Assembly (NCBI GenBank): GCA_017449975.1
Contig: JAFSYK010000068.1
Span: 1 to 53,161 of the forward strand
Direction: 5' to 3'
Length of the DNA stretch: 53,161 nt
Source of the DNA: Bacteroidales bacterium
GTDB taxonomy: Bacteria > Bacteroidota > Bacteroidia > Bacteroidales > P3
Position numbers and translations under genes: made by a program. Each line of letters opens with the position of its first letter. Within the stretch, counting starts at the first letter, position 1. The notes under the pieces were generated by a model. That model ran no database searches and was not told the origin of the DNA. It saw only the letters and a program-made list of their open reading frames with translations. Below, one piece after another: positions 6,470-14,407 of this stretch.

Positions 6470-8281
6470 TTAGTCGTGGGTTATGGTGATACGGAGCGTT
6501 TCGATGTCGGTGCCGCCACGCCAGCTGAGTCGCTCTTTGCGCAGCTTGCGGCCTACGAACTGGTCGTAGACGGCCTTGGCGTCGGCGGCGTGGGGTGCCT
6601 CGATGCAGATGTGCATATTGGGGTGTGCCAGCAGCAGGTCGACATAGGCGTCGATGGGCTGTGCGATGGGGTAGTGGTCGCCCACTTTGACGGGTCGCAG
6701 GCGGAACGTCAGCTGTGTGCTGTCGATGCCGCGTCGCACCGCCGTGGCGCTGAATGTCGCCACCTGCGGCATATAGCCGTCGCACTGCGCCACCACCACG
6801 TTGTTCTGTTTCATGGAGAGCATCAGTGCCGCTGTGCCGCTGCGGTCGCAGCCGTAGCGTGTGGCGTCGGCCTCGGCGCGCTGCACGGTGAGGTGCGCCG
6901 GCAGCGGCTGACCCTGTTCGTCGACGATGTGCGCTGTAGTGTGTCGCATGGCCTCGGGGCGAGCGGCAGGGTAGAGCTCGAAGCGGTAGATGTCGTTCTG
7001 GGCATAGTAGCCGGTGCTGCCGTCGGCGGTGACGCCGAGGCAGATGTCATCGCGTTCGCTGTTGATGGGCAGCCCCATGTTGGTGGGGCACTGCAGATAG
7101 GTGTCGCCCACACGGATGAAATAGAGGTCGTAGCCGCCGAAGCCTTGCCAGCCGTTGGAGGCGAAATAGAGCGTTTTGCCGTCGGCATGGATGAACGGAC
7201 ATTTCTCGTTGAGGGCGGTGTTGACGGCGGGCCCCAGGTTCTCGGGTCGTCCCCATGTGCTGTCGGCGTTGCGGTGGCAGCGCCAGATGTCGGTGCCGCC
7301 GTAGCCCCCTTTGCGGTTCGAGGCGAAGTAGAGCCACTGTCCGTCGGCTGTCACCGAGGGCTGCGACTCCCATGTGCCCTCGCCGTTGATGTTGTTGCCC
7401 ACGCTGCTCACCTCGCTCCAGCTGCCGTCGTCGCGGCGGTGCGACTGGTAGATGTCCACGTTGCTGTAGCCGCGCGGTCCCATCCGCATCACCGAGTAGT
7501 AGAGCTCACGGCCGTCGGCGGTGACGGTCACGCTGCCCTCGCCGTCGTATTGGTTGAAGGGTGGGGGCAGGGCTTCGCCCGCCGTGAAGGCGGTGTCGCG
7601 TCGCTGGCTGCTGAAGAGCTGCCACACCTTCTTGGCGTGCGACGGTGCGTAGAAGCTGCCGTAGCCGCCGCCCAGCGCGGTCTCGCGCAGGTAGTACATC
7701 GTCGTGCCGTCGTGGGTGAGGTAGGGCATCATCTCGCGGTCCGACGAGGAGACGCCGGACATCGCATGGGGGTTGAAGGGCGCCTGGTTGCGCTGTGCGT
7801 CGGCCAGAAACTGCGACCAGTGCAGATAGTTCGATGCCTCGGCATAGACGGCGTCGTAGGCGGGGTTGGAGTGGCTGTTGGCTATTTCGAAGAAACGGTT
7901 CAGCTCCACCACCGCCTCGTCGAAACGGTCGTCGCTGTAGTAGATGATGCCGAGGTAGAGATGCGCCCGTGCGTCGGGGTAGTCGGGGCAGAGTGTCGCC
8001 AGTTTGGTGAAATAGCGCCGTATGGCGGCGGGATTGTTGTCGCGCTTCACGGCGCAGAGCCCCAGATAAAACTGTATGTCGGCCGATTTGGGGTTCTTCG
8101 CCGCCAGCTTGCGCAGCTCTTCGTAGCAGGTCACGTAGTGGCCCGCTTCGTAGGCTTTCAGCGCCTGTTCGTAGCGTGTCTGCGCCGAAGGTTTCAGCGG
8201 GGTGTTGCAGTCGTCGCTCTGTGCCCGTAGTGGCAGCGTCGCTGCCAGGAGGCAGACCAGCAGTATCGACAGGCCACGCAT
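6470..8281 (-). CDS. TPR-PD40 propeller outer-membrane-associated protein (PorE-like)
   Basis: A 603-aa protein with a signal peptide (MRGLSILLVCLLAATLPLRA) and TPR helices at about residues 30-140. A WD40-like PD40 beta-propeller (about 160-420) carries repeated blades such as GTTMYYL, GRELYYS, GQWLYFASNRKGG and GKTLYFASNGWQG. A carboxypeptidase-regulatory-like stretch (AHIVDEQGQPLPAHL) follows. The last 75 residues resemble an OmpA C-terminal domain but lack the usual TD and R residues that bind peptidoglycan. This order of modules matches PorE, a T9SS component of Porphyromonas. T9SS substrates are present in this window, which fits. Attribution to T9SS is inferred; it could be another PD40 surface protein. 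Confidence 0.68.
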   Translation of the reverse strand: MRGLSILLVCLLAATLPLRAQSDDCNTPLKPSAQTRYEQALKAYEAGHYVTCYEELRKLAAKNPKSADIQFYLGLCAVKRDNNPAAIRRYFTKLATLCPDYPDARAHLYLGIIYYSDDRFDEAVVELNRFFEIANSHSNPAYDAVYAEASNYLHWSQFLADAQRNQAPFNPHAMSGVSSSDREMMPYLTHDGTTMYYLRETALGGGYGSFYAPSHAKKVWQLFSSQRRDTAFTAGEALPPPFNQYDGEGSVTVTADGRELYYSVMRMGPRGYSNVDIYQSHRRDDGSWSEVSSVGNNINGEGTWESQPSVTADGQWLYFASNRKGGYGGTDIWRCHRNADSTWGRPENLGPAVNTALNEKCPFIHADGKTLYFASNGWQGFGGYDLYFIRVGDTYLQCPTNMGLPINSERDDICLGVTADGSTGYYAQNDIYRFELYPAARPEAMRHTTAHIVDEQGQPLPAHLTVQRAEADATRYGCDRSGTAALMLSMKQNNVVVAQCDGYMPQVATFSATAVRRGIDSTQLTFRLRPVKVGDHYPIAQPIDAYVDLLLAHPNMHICIEAPHAADAKAVYDQFVGRKLRKERLSWRGGTDIETLRITITHD

Positions 8282-8288
8282 GAGAGGG

Positions 8289-9389
8289 TTAGAGTTTAAT
8301 TTTGAAGTGCACCTCGGGGTTGTTGCAGGGGGTGCTGCACTGCAGCGCGCAGTCGGCGCAGGAGGTCAGCTCGCCGTGCAGCCGCTTCTTGACCATCGAG
8401 CTGATGGCTTCGCGCAGCGACTCGATGCCGATGTGCTGCACCACCTCGTCGCAGAAAGCGTAGGAGAGCATCATGCGCGCCGTGCGCTCGCTGATGCCGC
8501 GCGTCTGCATATAGTAGAGCGCCTGCATGTCCATCTGACCTGTGGTCGAGCCGTGCGAACATTTCACGTCGTCGTTGTAGATTTCCAGAAACGGCTTCGA
8601 CTCCACATGCGCCTTGTCGGTGAGCAGGATGTTGCGGTTGGTTTGCGACGCCTCGGTCTTGTAGGCGCCGTCCTGCACCAGCACGTGGCCGTTGAACTGT
8701 GCCCGTGCCTGGTCGTCGATGATGCCCTTGTAGAGGGCGTGGCTCGTGCAGTGGGGTTTGGCGTGTTCCACAAAGATGTAGTTGTCGCACCGCTGGTCGT
8801 GGTCCATCAGGTAGAGACCGTCGGCCTGCACCGAGCAGCCCTCGCCCTGCATGCGCACCTCGGCATGGTTGCAGATATGGCCGCCGTTGAGGCTGGCACA
8901 CACCAGGTTCAGTTGCGACTGTGCCTGCATGGTGACGAAGGTGCGGTTGATGAGCCCCGACTGGTCGTTGAGGTTCTGCAGCTTGTAGTATTCCACCACG
9001 GCGCCCTCGCCGATGGCGATCTCCACGTGGTTGTCCGACAGCGAACGCAGCGGTCCCACAGTGTCGTCGCAATGGATGATGCGCACGCGTGCTCCGGCGC
9101 CGACCTCTATCTTGAGGTGCAGCTCCACCAGCGCCTTGCGGTTCATGTTCACCACCGACTGTATCTGGATGGGACGTTCCACCACCTCGCCTTTGGCGAT
9201 GGTGAGCGTTGTGCCCTCGCCGAAACCGTTGACGAAAAGCCGGCGGTCGGCGTCGAGGTTGGGGATGGTGCAGCAGCAGGTGCCGTCCATCGCGGCGTCG
9301 GCGGCAGTGGGACGCTCCAGCTGGTCGTTGTAGAACTCGCTGAAATCGACACCCTGCCAGGCCTCTTTCAATACATCTTTTGTAATCAC
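8289..9389 (-). CDS. sufD: Fe-S cluster assembly scaffold protein SufD
   Basis: A 366-aa SufD-family protein. The middle is the SufBD beta-helix ([52 protein letters not shown]), with the characteristic [15 protein letters not shown] motif containing the conserved Cys and His. The helical C-terminus ends in an unusual cysteine cluster, [12 protein letters not shown]. SufD works with SufB and the ATPase SufC to build and transfer Fe-S clusters. The start is GTG at 9389, overlapping the sufC stop (GTGA), which implies translational coupling. sufB, normally next to these genes, is not upstream. Confidence 0.9.
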   Translation of the reverse strand: MITKDVLKEAWQGVDFSEFYNDQLERPTAADAAMDGTCCCTIPNLDADRRLFVNGFGEGTTLTIAKGEVVERPIQIQSVVNMNRKALVELHLKIEVGAGARVRIIHCDDTVGPLRSLSDNHVEIAIGEGAVVEYYKLQNLNDQSGLINRTFVTMQAQSQLNLVCASLNGGHICNHAEVRMQGEGCSVQADGLYLMDHDQRCDNYIFVEHAKPHCTSHALYKGIIDDQARAQFNGHVLVQDGAYKTEASQTNRNILLTDKAHVESKPFLEIYNDDVKCSHGSTTGQMDMQALYYMQTRGISERTARMMLSYAFCDEVVQHIGIESLREAISSMVKKRLHGELTSCADCALQCSTPCNNPEVHFKIKL

Positions 9390-10141
9390 TGCAGCTCCTC
9401 CTTAATCCATTCGTAGCCTTTTTCTTCCAGTTTCAGCGCCAGCTCCTTGGGGCCGGTCTTGACGATGCGTCCCTCGTAGAGCACATGCACAAAGTCGGGC
9501 ACGATATAGTCGAGCAGCCGCTGGTAGTGGGTGATGACGACGGTGGCGTTGTCGGGGGTGTGCAGTTGGTTGACGCCTGACGCCACGATGCGCAACGCGT
9601 CGATGTCGAGACCCGAGTCGGTCTCGTCGAGGATGGCCAGCGTGGGATTGAGCATCGCCATCTGGAAGATTTCGTTCTTCTTCTTCTCGCCGCCCGAGAA
9701 ACCTTCGTTCACCGAACGGTTGGCCAGGTTGGTGGTCATCTCCACCACCTTCTTTTTCTCCTCCATGAGTTTGAGGAACGCACTGCCGCTCAGCGGATCC
9801 AGACCACGGTAGCGGCGCTGCTCGTTGACGGCGGTACGCATGAAGTTGGTGATGCTCACGCCCGGTATCTCGACGGGGTACTGGAATCCGAGAAAGATGC
9901 CTTCGGCGGCGCGCTGGTCAACGGGCATATCGAGGATATTCTTGCCTTGGAACAGTATCTCGCCTTGCGTGACCGTGTATTTCGGGTTGCCGGCAATGAC
10001 GCCCGCCAGGGTGCTTTTGCCGTTGCCGTTGGGACCCATGATGGAGTGGATTTCGCCCTTCTCTACATCGAGGTTGACCCCTTTCAATATCTCCTTGTCG
10101 CCGATGGAGGCGTGCAGATTGCGGATGGAAAGTAGTGACAT
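9386..10141 (-). CDS. sufC: Fe-S cluster assembly ATPase SufC
   Basis: A 251-aa ABC-class ATPase. Walker A is GPNGNGKST near residue 35. The Q-loop region [15 protein letters not shown] is typical of SufC, and the signature reads [14 protein letters not shown]. Walker B and D-loop are [16 protein letters not shown], followed by H-loop [12 protein letters not shown] 10141 is chosen over the upstream in-frame ATG because it begins [11 protein letters not shown], as in the family. First gene of the minus-strand operon sufC-sufD-PorE-like-ABC exporter, with a clear promoter about 65 bases upstream. Confidence 0.95.
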   Translation of the reverse strand: MSLLSIRNLHASIGDKEILKGVNLDVEKGEIHSIMGPNGNGKSTLAGVIAGNPKYTVTQGEILFQGKNILDMPVDQRAAEGIFLGFQYPVEIPGVSITNFMRTAVNEQRRYRGLDPLSGSAFLKLMEEKKKVVEMTTNLANRSVNEGFSGGEKKKNEIFQMAMLNPTLAILDETDSGLDIDALRIVASGVNQLHTPDNATVVITHYQRLLDYIVPDFVHVLYEGRIVKTGPKELALKLEEKGYEWIKEELQ

Positions 10142-10205
10142 GATTGTATTATTGTTCTGAATAATAGTTCGATAGGTTGTTTTCTGCACAAGGGTGCAGC
10201 AATTA

Positions 10206-10213
10206 CAAAGATA
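10206..10213 (-). promoter_or_regulatory. -7 element (TATCTTTG) of the sufCD operon
   Basis: Minus-strand TATCTTTG about 65 bases upstream of sufC. It is placed back to back with a plus-strand element at 10235-10242. Confidence 0.75.
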
Positions 10214-10234
10214 AGTAAATCCTTTTATTTTTTG

Positions 10235-10242
10235 TATCTTTG
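10235..10242 (+). promoter_or_regulatory. -7 element (TATCTTTG) of the SAM hydroxide adenosyltransferase gene
   Basis: Plus-strand TATCTTTG ending 12 bases before the ATG at 10255, which implies a very short leader. Confidence 0.75.
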
Positions 10243-10254
10243 CGTCGTTGAATT

Positions 10255-11046
10255 ATGTTGTCGTCGCCCATTATAACACTCACCACCGACTGGTCCACCA
10301 GCGATTACTATGTCGGAATGATGAAGGGACGCCTTTTCTCGCAGATTGAAGGTGTCCGTGTTGTCGATATTACCCACGACATCCCGCGGGGCGACCTGGC
10401 GCGTGCCGCTTTCATTGTCCGCACAGCCTGTATGGCGTTCCCTGCCGGCACCGTGCATATCGTCGATGTGGGACTGATAGGGGGTCCTGTCGCCATCCGC
10501 TACCACGACCAGTACTTTATCTGTTCCGACAATGGGCTGCCGCATGCCGTCTTCGGCGCCGACTTCGAAGCTGCTGTGCGGCTCTCCGATGCCGACGGAG
10601 ACTCGGAATTCCTCACCTTCCCAGCCTACACCCTGTTCGCTCCGGTGGCGCGACAGCTCTGTGCGGGAGTGCCGCTGTCGTCGCTGGGCACACCTGTGGA
10701 GTCCCTGACAGTCATGCGCACCATGGGGTATATGGAGGTGCCCAACGGGCTGATTGTGTATGTCAATTATGTGGACCGCTACGGCAATGCCTACCTGAGC
10801 ATCCGCTACGACCAGTTCGAGCAGGTGCGCCGTGGCCGTTCCTTCAGCCTACGGCTGCGCGAAAACACGGTGCGGCAGATCAGCCGCACCTATCTCGATG
10901 CCGCCGCCGGCGACAGCATGCGGCCCAACCCCGTGCTCACCGTCTCGGCGACGGGCTACCTGCAGCTGGCGCTGTCCCAGTCCTCGCTGATGCAGCTGAT
11001 AGGAATTCGTGTCATGGAGCAGCTCCGCTTCGACTTCGAAGGCTGA
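10255..11046 (+). CDS. S-adenosyl-L-methionine hydroxide adenosyltransferase (DUF62 family)
   Basis: A 263-aa protein whose N-terminus reads PIITLTTDWSTSDYYVGMMK and VVDITHDIPRGDLARAAF, the hallmarks of the SAM_adeno_trans (chlorinase/fluorinase/duf62) family. FICSDNGLPHAVFG is the conserved DNG segment. The C-terminal part has VNYVDRYGNAYLSI, the usual second-domain signature. Family knowledge: these enzymes hydrolyse SAM to adenosine and L-methionine using hydroxide; the physiological role is unclear. It is a single-gene unit divergent from sufC. A dispersed repeat and an AT-rich patch follow. Confidence 0.9.
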   Translation: MLSSPIITLTTDWSTSDYYVGMMKGRLFSQIEGVRVVDITHDIPRGDLARAAFIVRTACMAFPAGTVHIVDVGLIGGPVAIRYHDQYFICSDNGLPHAVFGADFEAAVRLSDADGDSEFLTFPAYTLFAPVARQLCAGVPLSSLGTPVESLTVMRTMGYMEVPNGLIVYVNYVDRYGNAYLSIRYDQFEQVRRGRSFSLRLRENTVRQISRTYLDAAAGDSMRPNPVLTVSATGYLQLALSQSSLMQLIGIRVMEQLRFDFEG

Positions 11047-11120
11047 AACCGCGAAGAACACCAATTTCGTTGAACACGAATCCAGCGAATCTGTTGAGCG
11101 AACACGGATTTAACGGAAGA
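11047..11120. repeat. Dispersed intergenic repeat, copy 2
   Basis: The spacer just after the DUF62 gene contains GAACACGAATCC and a 26-bp segment (11092-11117) identical to the reverse complement of 440-465. The rest of 11121-11242 is AT-rich with no convincing gene. Confidence 0.6.
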
Positions 11121-11242
11121 ATTTTAGGATCTGTATACAGCAAATATCCAATCCCATCGCACTAAAAAATACAAATGGAGTCTTTTATTAGATTCAGAAT
11201 TAATAAGGAAAAATAAAACTATTGGATGCCAACATTCAAGTA

Positions 11243-12082
11243 ATGGCAGAAGACCATTCTTATGCCACCATAGTCTTACCCATAGATAACAATAATAAGG
11301 ATAGGTGGCATCGAATAGAAGAAATTGTTGACGGAAGAGCATATTATGATTGGGATGTGTTTTACAAATATACAGATGAAGAGTTTGCGAAAGCGCGCTT
11401 ATTCCGTGTGAGAATAAACAAAACAGTTGAACCATGCGGTGAAGAATGCGGAACCGTTTATGATGATAGACAGGCATGCCCAATATGTGGATCAGGAAGA
11501 GTCCAAAAAGGACCGCTGATTCTTTCTAAGGTTTCCACACTTGGGAAGGTTGATGTATGCAAAACCATTGGAGGTGAAATTATCGTATCAAAACGGTTCC
11601 AAGAACTGGTAGGAAAATATAGTTTGCGGGGCATGCTGTTTCTACCAATATTAGTAAAGGGAATACCTTCTCAATTATTTATGCAATTAACAGCAAAAGA
11701 TAGTGTTGATATTTCTCATGAAACAAGATTCGGCATTGATTATTTTGACTCGGTTAATATTCCATACAATGATGAGAGAAAAATCAATATCTGCGGACAT
11801 GAAATTACAATGCCCAAGGAAATATATGTGTGCCCCAACCAAGATTTAATGGGGCTAAACTTATTATCTGAACTATATATAACTGAAGAATCCTACCAGT
11901 CCCACTCTTTTGATTTGGCCAGAACGGCACAATATGTTGGAGTAAAAAGAGGTCTGTTACGACCCGAACCATTGTATGTATGTACGAAAGCATTCTATGA
12001 GATGGTAAAACATGAGAAAATCCTAGGTATGGATTTTGAGATTGCCAAAATTGTGAAACCGAAGACATACTGCTTATCATGA
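11243..12082 (+). CDS. Hypothetical zinc-ribbon-like protein in AT-rich patch
   Basis: A protein of about 279 aa that I do not recognise with certainty. Around residues 65-90 it has EECGTVYDDRQACPICGSG. The two cysteine pairs (CGEEC and CPIC) suggest a zinc ribbon, reminiscent of double-CXXCG proteins, some of which accompany toxin loci as immunity-type proteins; that link is speculative. The rest is mixed alpha/beta with no signal peptide. A TTG start at 11222 would add 7 residues. Base and codon use are clearly AT-richer than the neighbours (AAA, GAA, ATA frequent), which suggests transfer. No -7 element was found upstream. Confidence 0.55.
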   Translation: MAEDHSYATIVLPIDNNNKDRWHRIEEIVDGRAYYDWDVFYKYTDEEFAKARLFRVRINKTVEPCGEECGTVYDDRQACPICGSGRVQKGPLILSKVSTLGKVDVCKTIGGEIIVSKRFQELVGKYSLRGMLFLPILVKGIPSQLFMQLTAKDSVDISHETRFGIDYFDSVNIPYNDERKINICGHEITMPKEIYVCPNQDLMGLNLLSELYITEESYQSHSFDLARTAQYVGVKRGLLRPEPLYVCTKAFYEMVKHEKILGMDFEIAKIVKPKTYCLS

Positions 12083-12416
12083 TGAAGATATCTAGCTAAT
12101 AGTTATCTCATCAATATTTGCAATGTGCTCGTATGGAAGCAGTAATTCTTCTATACAGAGTCTCGATTGGTGTTGTGAGAACAGCTATTATGATATTCAG
12201 AAGAAGATGGATTGTGTTCATCAGATATCGTTAAGGAGGTGTACTCGAGACAATGATGTATATTTGCTTTGCATACCAGACGAGAGACTTGAGCATTGCT
12301 TTAATGTCCGTTGTGTCGGATTTGCAATCTGCAATGTTCACCCTCAGGAATGAATAATCCCTACAACAAAAACTAGACTCACCGATATGCAGCAGCCTTC
12401 AACCACCAACATATAC

Positions 12417-12439
12417 GTTTCGGATTGCAAATCCGAAAC
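12417..12439. repeat. REP-like palindrome
   Basis: Perfect 10-bp stem (GTTTCGGATT at 12417-12426, complement at 12430-12439) with loop GCA. A degenerate relative (CGGATTTGCAATCTG) lies about 100 bases earlier, near 12315. Such palindromes resemble REP-type elements mobilised by REP-associated transposases; no transposase gene is present. The gap 12083-12554 otherwise holds no gene I can support. Confidence 0.6.
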
Positions 12440-12503
12440 AACGGATGGGTTCTCTTAGTGGAAATAAGTGTTCATAATGTTCCCTCGCTCATTTTTTTAG
12501 AAA

Positions 12504-12545
12504 TGTCCCCCGAAAGAGTTTATCTTTCGGGGGACATTGTTTTAC
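12504..12545. terminator. Strong terminator of the AAA ATPase gene (bidirectional)
   Basis: A 14-bp perfect stem (TGTCCCCCGAAAGA at 12504-12517, complement at 12523-12536) with a 5-base loop. On the minus strand it follows the ATPase stop codon by about 20 bases and is followed by TTTCTAAAAAAA. On the plus strand TTGTTTT follows. Confidence 0.85.
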
Positions 12546-12554
12546 TCAATCACT

Positions 12555-13685
12555 TTAGTATTTTTCTTCCAGCCATCGAGAGAGGAAGACATCGTTTAGG
12601 CTATAGATGTTTTTCCCTTCCTCTATCCTGTCGTCCAGGATGTTCTTTTCAATCAGCGCTGTTACGATTCGGTTTACAGACGACGGGTTTCCCAGATGGT
12701 GTTTGTGCAAAAACTGTCGTGATGTGACTTGTGACACTTCTCCTTCTTTGGCCACGGCAATCAGAAAGTTCCATTGTGCGGCGGTCAGTAATTGCTGGTA
12801 CTGGCCAAAAATGATGGAGTCAGACTGTAGTATCTGTATTGCCGCTTGTTTGATGAGCGATACATCAACTCTTTTATGAGCCATGTTAAATACGGTGTGA
12901 CACAGCCGTTGTGTGAAATAGGTGTGAACCCGTGTCCATTGGAGGATATAGTCGATGGACTTCTGATCAATTTCCAATCCGGCCTCCTTGAAATGCCGCT
13001 CAATAAATCGGGCGTAGACTTCCGCATCGAGTTTATGTAAGGTCAGAAACTCGGTGCTGCGGTAAAATGGATTGCGTTCGCCACTGAAAATGTCGAGCAT
13101 CATGTGGCGCTTGCTTCCGCAATATAAGAATGTTACGTTATTGAGTTGCTGGATGATGGTCCGTAACAATGCTTCTACATTTGCTTCGGGGTATTCCCGA
13201 ATCTGCTGGAACTCGTCAATGGCCAGCAGTATTTTCTCGTCTTGGCTGTCGAGAAATGTTAGCAGGCTTTGCAGGGTCTGTCGATTCTCTTCTTCGCTTT
13301 GAATGGTCAACTGCAACTGGGGGGCCGAAGTCAGCGGGTTGTAGGTGATAATGGGACGGATTGATCGGATGAATTTCGAGAATTTTCTTCCGATACTGCT
13401 TTTTTCGGGAATGGCCGTCATAATGGCCTCGGAAAGTGTTTTGACGAAGTCTTCCAATGAGCGTGTGGCGAAGATGTCTACGTAGATGGGGATAATAGGA
13501 AGTTTTTGTGTCCGTATCTCGTCAAACAGTCGGTGTATAAGACCTGTCTTCCCTATTCGACGTTGCGCAACAAGGGTTGTGTCGGCTCCGGAAAGACAGT
13601 TCGCCAGTAGCGAGGCCAGTTCTTTTTCTCGGTCGCAAAAGAGCTCTTTCGTTTTATACGCTCTGAATATGAATGGGTTATACAT
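12555..13685 (-). CDS. AAA family ATPase, archaeal ATPase_2 type
   Basis: A 376-aa protein beginning MYNPFIFRAYKTKELFCDRE. The P-loop LVAQRRIGKTGLIHRLFDEI (about residues 38-57) is the R-R-x-G-K-T/S form typical of the ATPase_2 family. A Walker B-like segment ILLAIDEFQQIREYP (about 155-170) and a sensor region FLYCGSKRHMM follow. The C-terminal about 90 residues look like a winged helix (SQVTSRQFLHKHHLGNPSSV). Family knowledge: such ATP-binding proteins are common in archaea and Bacteroidota and mostly of unknown role. Codon use is more AT-rich than the flanks. It sits alone between two spacers, with its own terminator. Confidence 0.82.
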   Translation of the reverse strand: MYNPFIFRAYKTKELFCDREKELASLLANCLSGADTTLVAQRRIGKTGLIHRLFDEIRTQKLPIIPIYVDIFATRSLEDFVKTLSEAIMTAIPEKSSIGRKFSKFIRSIRPIITYNPLTSAPQLQLTIQSEEENRQTLQSLLTFLDSQDEKILLAIDEFQQIREYPEANVEALLRTIIQQLNNVTFLYCGSKRHMMLDIFSGERNPFYRSTEFLTLHKLDAEVYARFIERHFKEAGLEIDQKSIDYILQWTRVHTYFTQRLCHTVFNMAHKRVDVSLIKQAAIQILQSDSIIFGQYQQLLTAAQWNFLIAVAKEGEVSQVTSRQFLHKHHLGNPSSVNRIVTALIEKNILDDRIEEGKNIYSLNDVFLSRWLEEKY

Positions 13686-13828
13686 GATTGACTCGAATTA
13701 TTTCTGCTGTAAAAATACAAATAATTCATAATTTCGCAAAATGTGTAACGCAAAATGTGAAAAATTTGGATGGGGTACAGGTGATGCTGCCTGTATTGTG
13801 GAGACTGTTGTGGGGGGACGCAATCCCG

Positions 13829-14293
13829 CTACCGCTCCAATTGGGTGTGGATTTCCTCTGAGGTGAAGCCGCGGGAGAGCAGGTAGGCGGTCAGTTTGCG
13901 CCGCTTCTCGAATTCGTCGGCGACCCGGAGGGTGGCCAGTTTGGCTTGCGCCACCTTGTCGAGGGTGGCGGCGTACTCTTCGGGTGAGAGACTGTCGAGT
14001 CCTTCGGCTATCAGGGCGTCGGCGATGCCTTTGCCGCGCAGCTCCCATGCCATTTTGTTGCGCCCCCAGCGCTGGATGCGCAGCTTGCCTTGGCAGTAGA
14101 GGCGCACATAGCGTTGCTCGTCGATGAAACGCTCCTCCAGAAGATGCCGCACAATGGTGTTGGCTGTCGCCGGCGTGGCACCCCAGTCGTTCAGCTTGCG
14201 ACGCACACCGCTGACGCACTGCTCCTCACGGGCACAGTACTGCTCGGCTTTGGCCAGCAGCTCGGCATCGGTGTAGGTTCTTCGGTTGTTCAT
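13829..14293 (-). CDS. recX: Regulatory protein RecX
   Basis: A 154-aa RecX-family protein made of three-helix repeats: LLAKAEQYCAREEQCVSGVR, then RHLLEERFIDEQRYVRLYCQ and GKLRIQRWGRNKMAWELRGK, and a final LSRGFTSEEI. RecX binds the RecA filament and inhibits or modulates its activity. The ATG at 14293 gives MNNRRTYTDAELL and is preferred over an upstream frame extension that would run through the promoter region. recA is not nearby. It is divergent from the glycogen synthase-like gene. Confidence 0.9.
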   Translation of the reverse strand: MNNRRTYTDAELLAKAEQYCAREEQCVSGVRRKLNDWGATPATANTIVRHLLEERFIDEQRYVRLYCQGKLRIQRWGRNKMAWELRGKGIADALIAEGLDSLSPEEYAATLDKVAQAKLATLRVADEFEKRRKLTAYLLSRGFTSEEIHTQLER

Positions 14294-14347
14294 GGATGCG
14301 CTTCGTGGAATGTGAAAAATAGGTTGATAAGCAACAAAATAGGCGGG

Positions 14348-14355
14348 CAAAATTA
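14348..14355 (-). promoter_or_regulatory. -7 element (TAATTTTG) of recX
   Basis: Minus-strand TAATTTTG about 55 bases upstream of recX, 12 bases from the opposing element at 14368. Confidence 0.55.
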
Positions 14356-14367
14356 CAATATTTTTCG

Positions 14368-14375
14368 TATCTTTG
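14368..14375 (+). promoter_or_regulatory. -7 element (TATCTTTG) of the glycogen synthase-like gene
   Basis: Plus-strand TATCTTTG, 32 bases before the ATG at 14408. Confidence 0.78.
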
Positions 14376-14407
14376 CAACACCGATAATGTTTTTTGACGA
14401 TACCGCT

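Noticed and set aside
6080-8230. Long plus-strand open frame (716 codons) opposite the ABC exporter and PorE-like genes
   Set aside because: It is antisense to two proteins with clear domains and has the biased Val/Gly/His/Arg composition of a GC-rich shadow frame.
11175-11216. Mini frame MESFIRFRINKEK just upstream of the zinc-ribbon gene, resembling LFRVRINK inside that protein
   Set aside because: Eight residues of similarity are too few; it could be chance, and no continuation as a duplicated N-terminus is visible.
12123-12353. Frame of 76 codons in the AT-rich spacer
   Set aside because: No homology recognised, odd composition, and its end overlaps a degenerate REP-like element.
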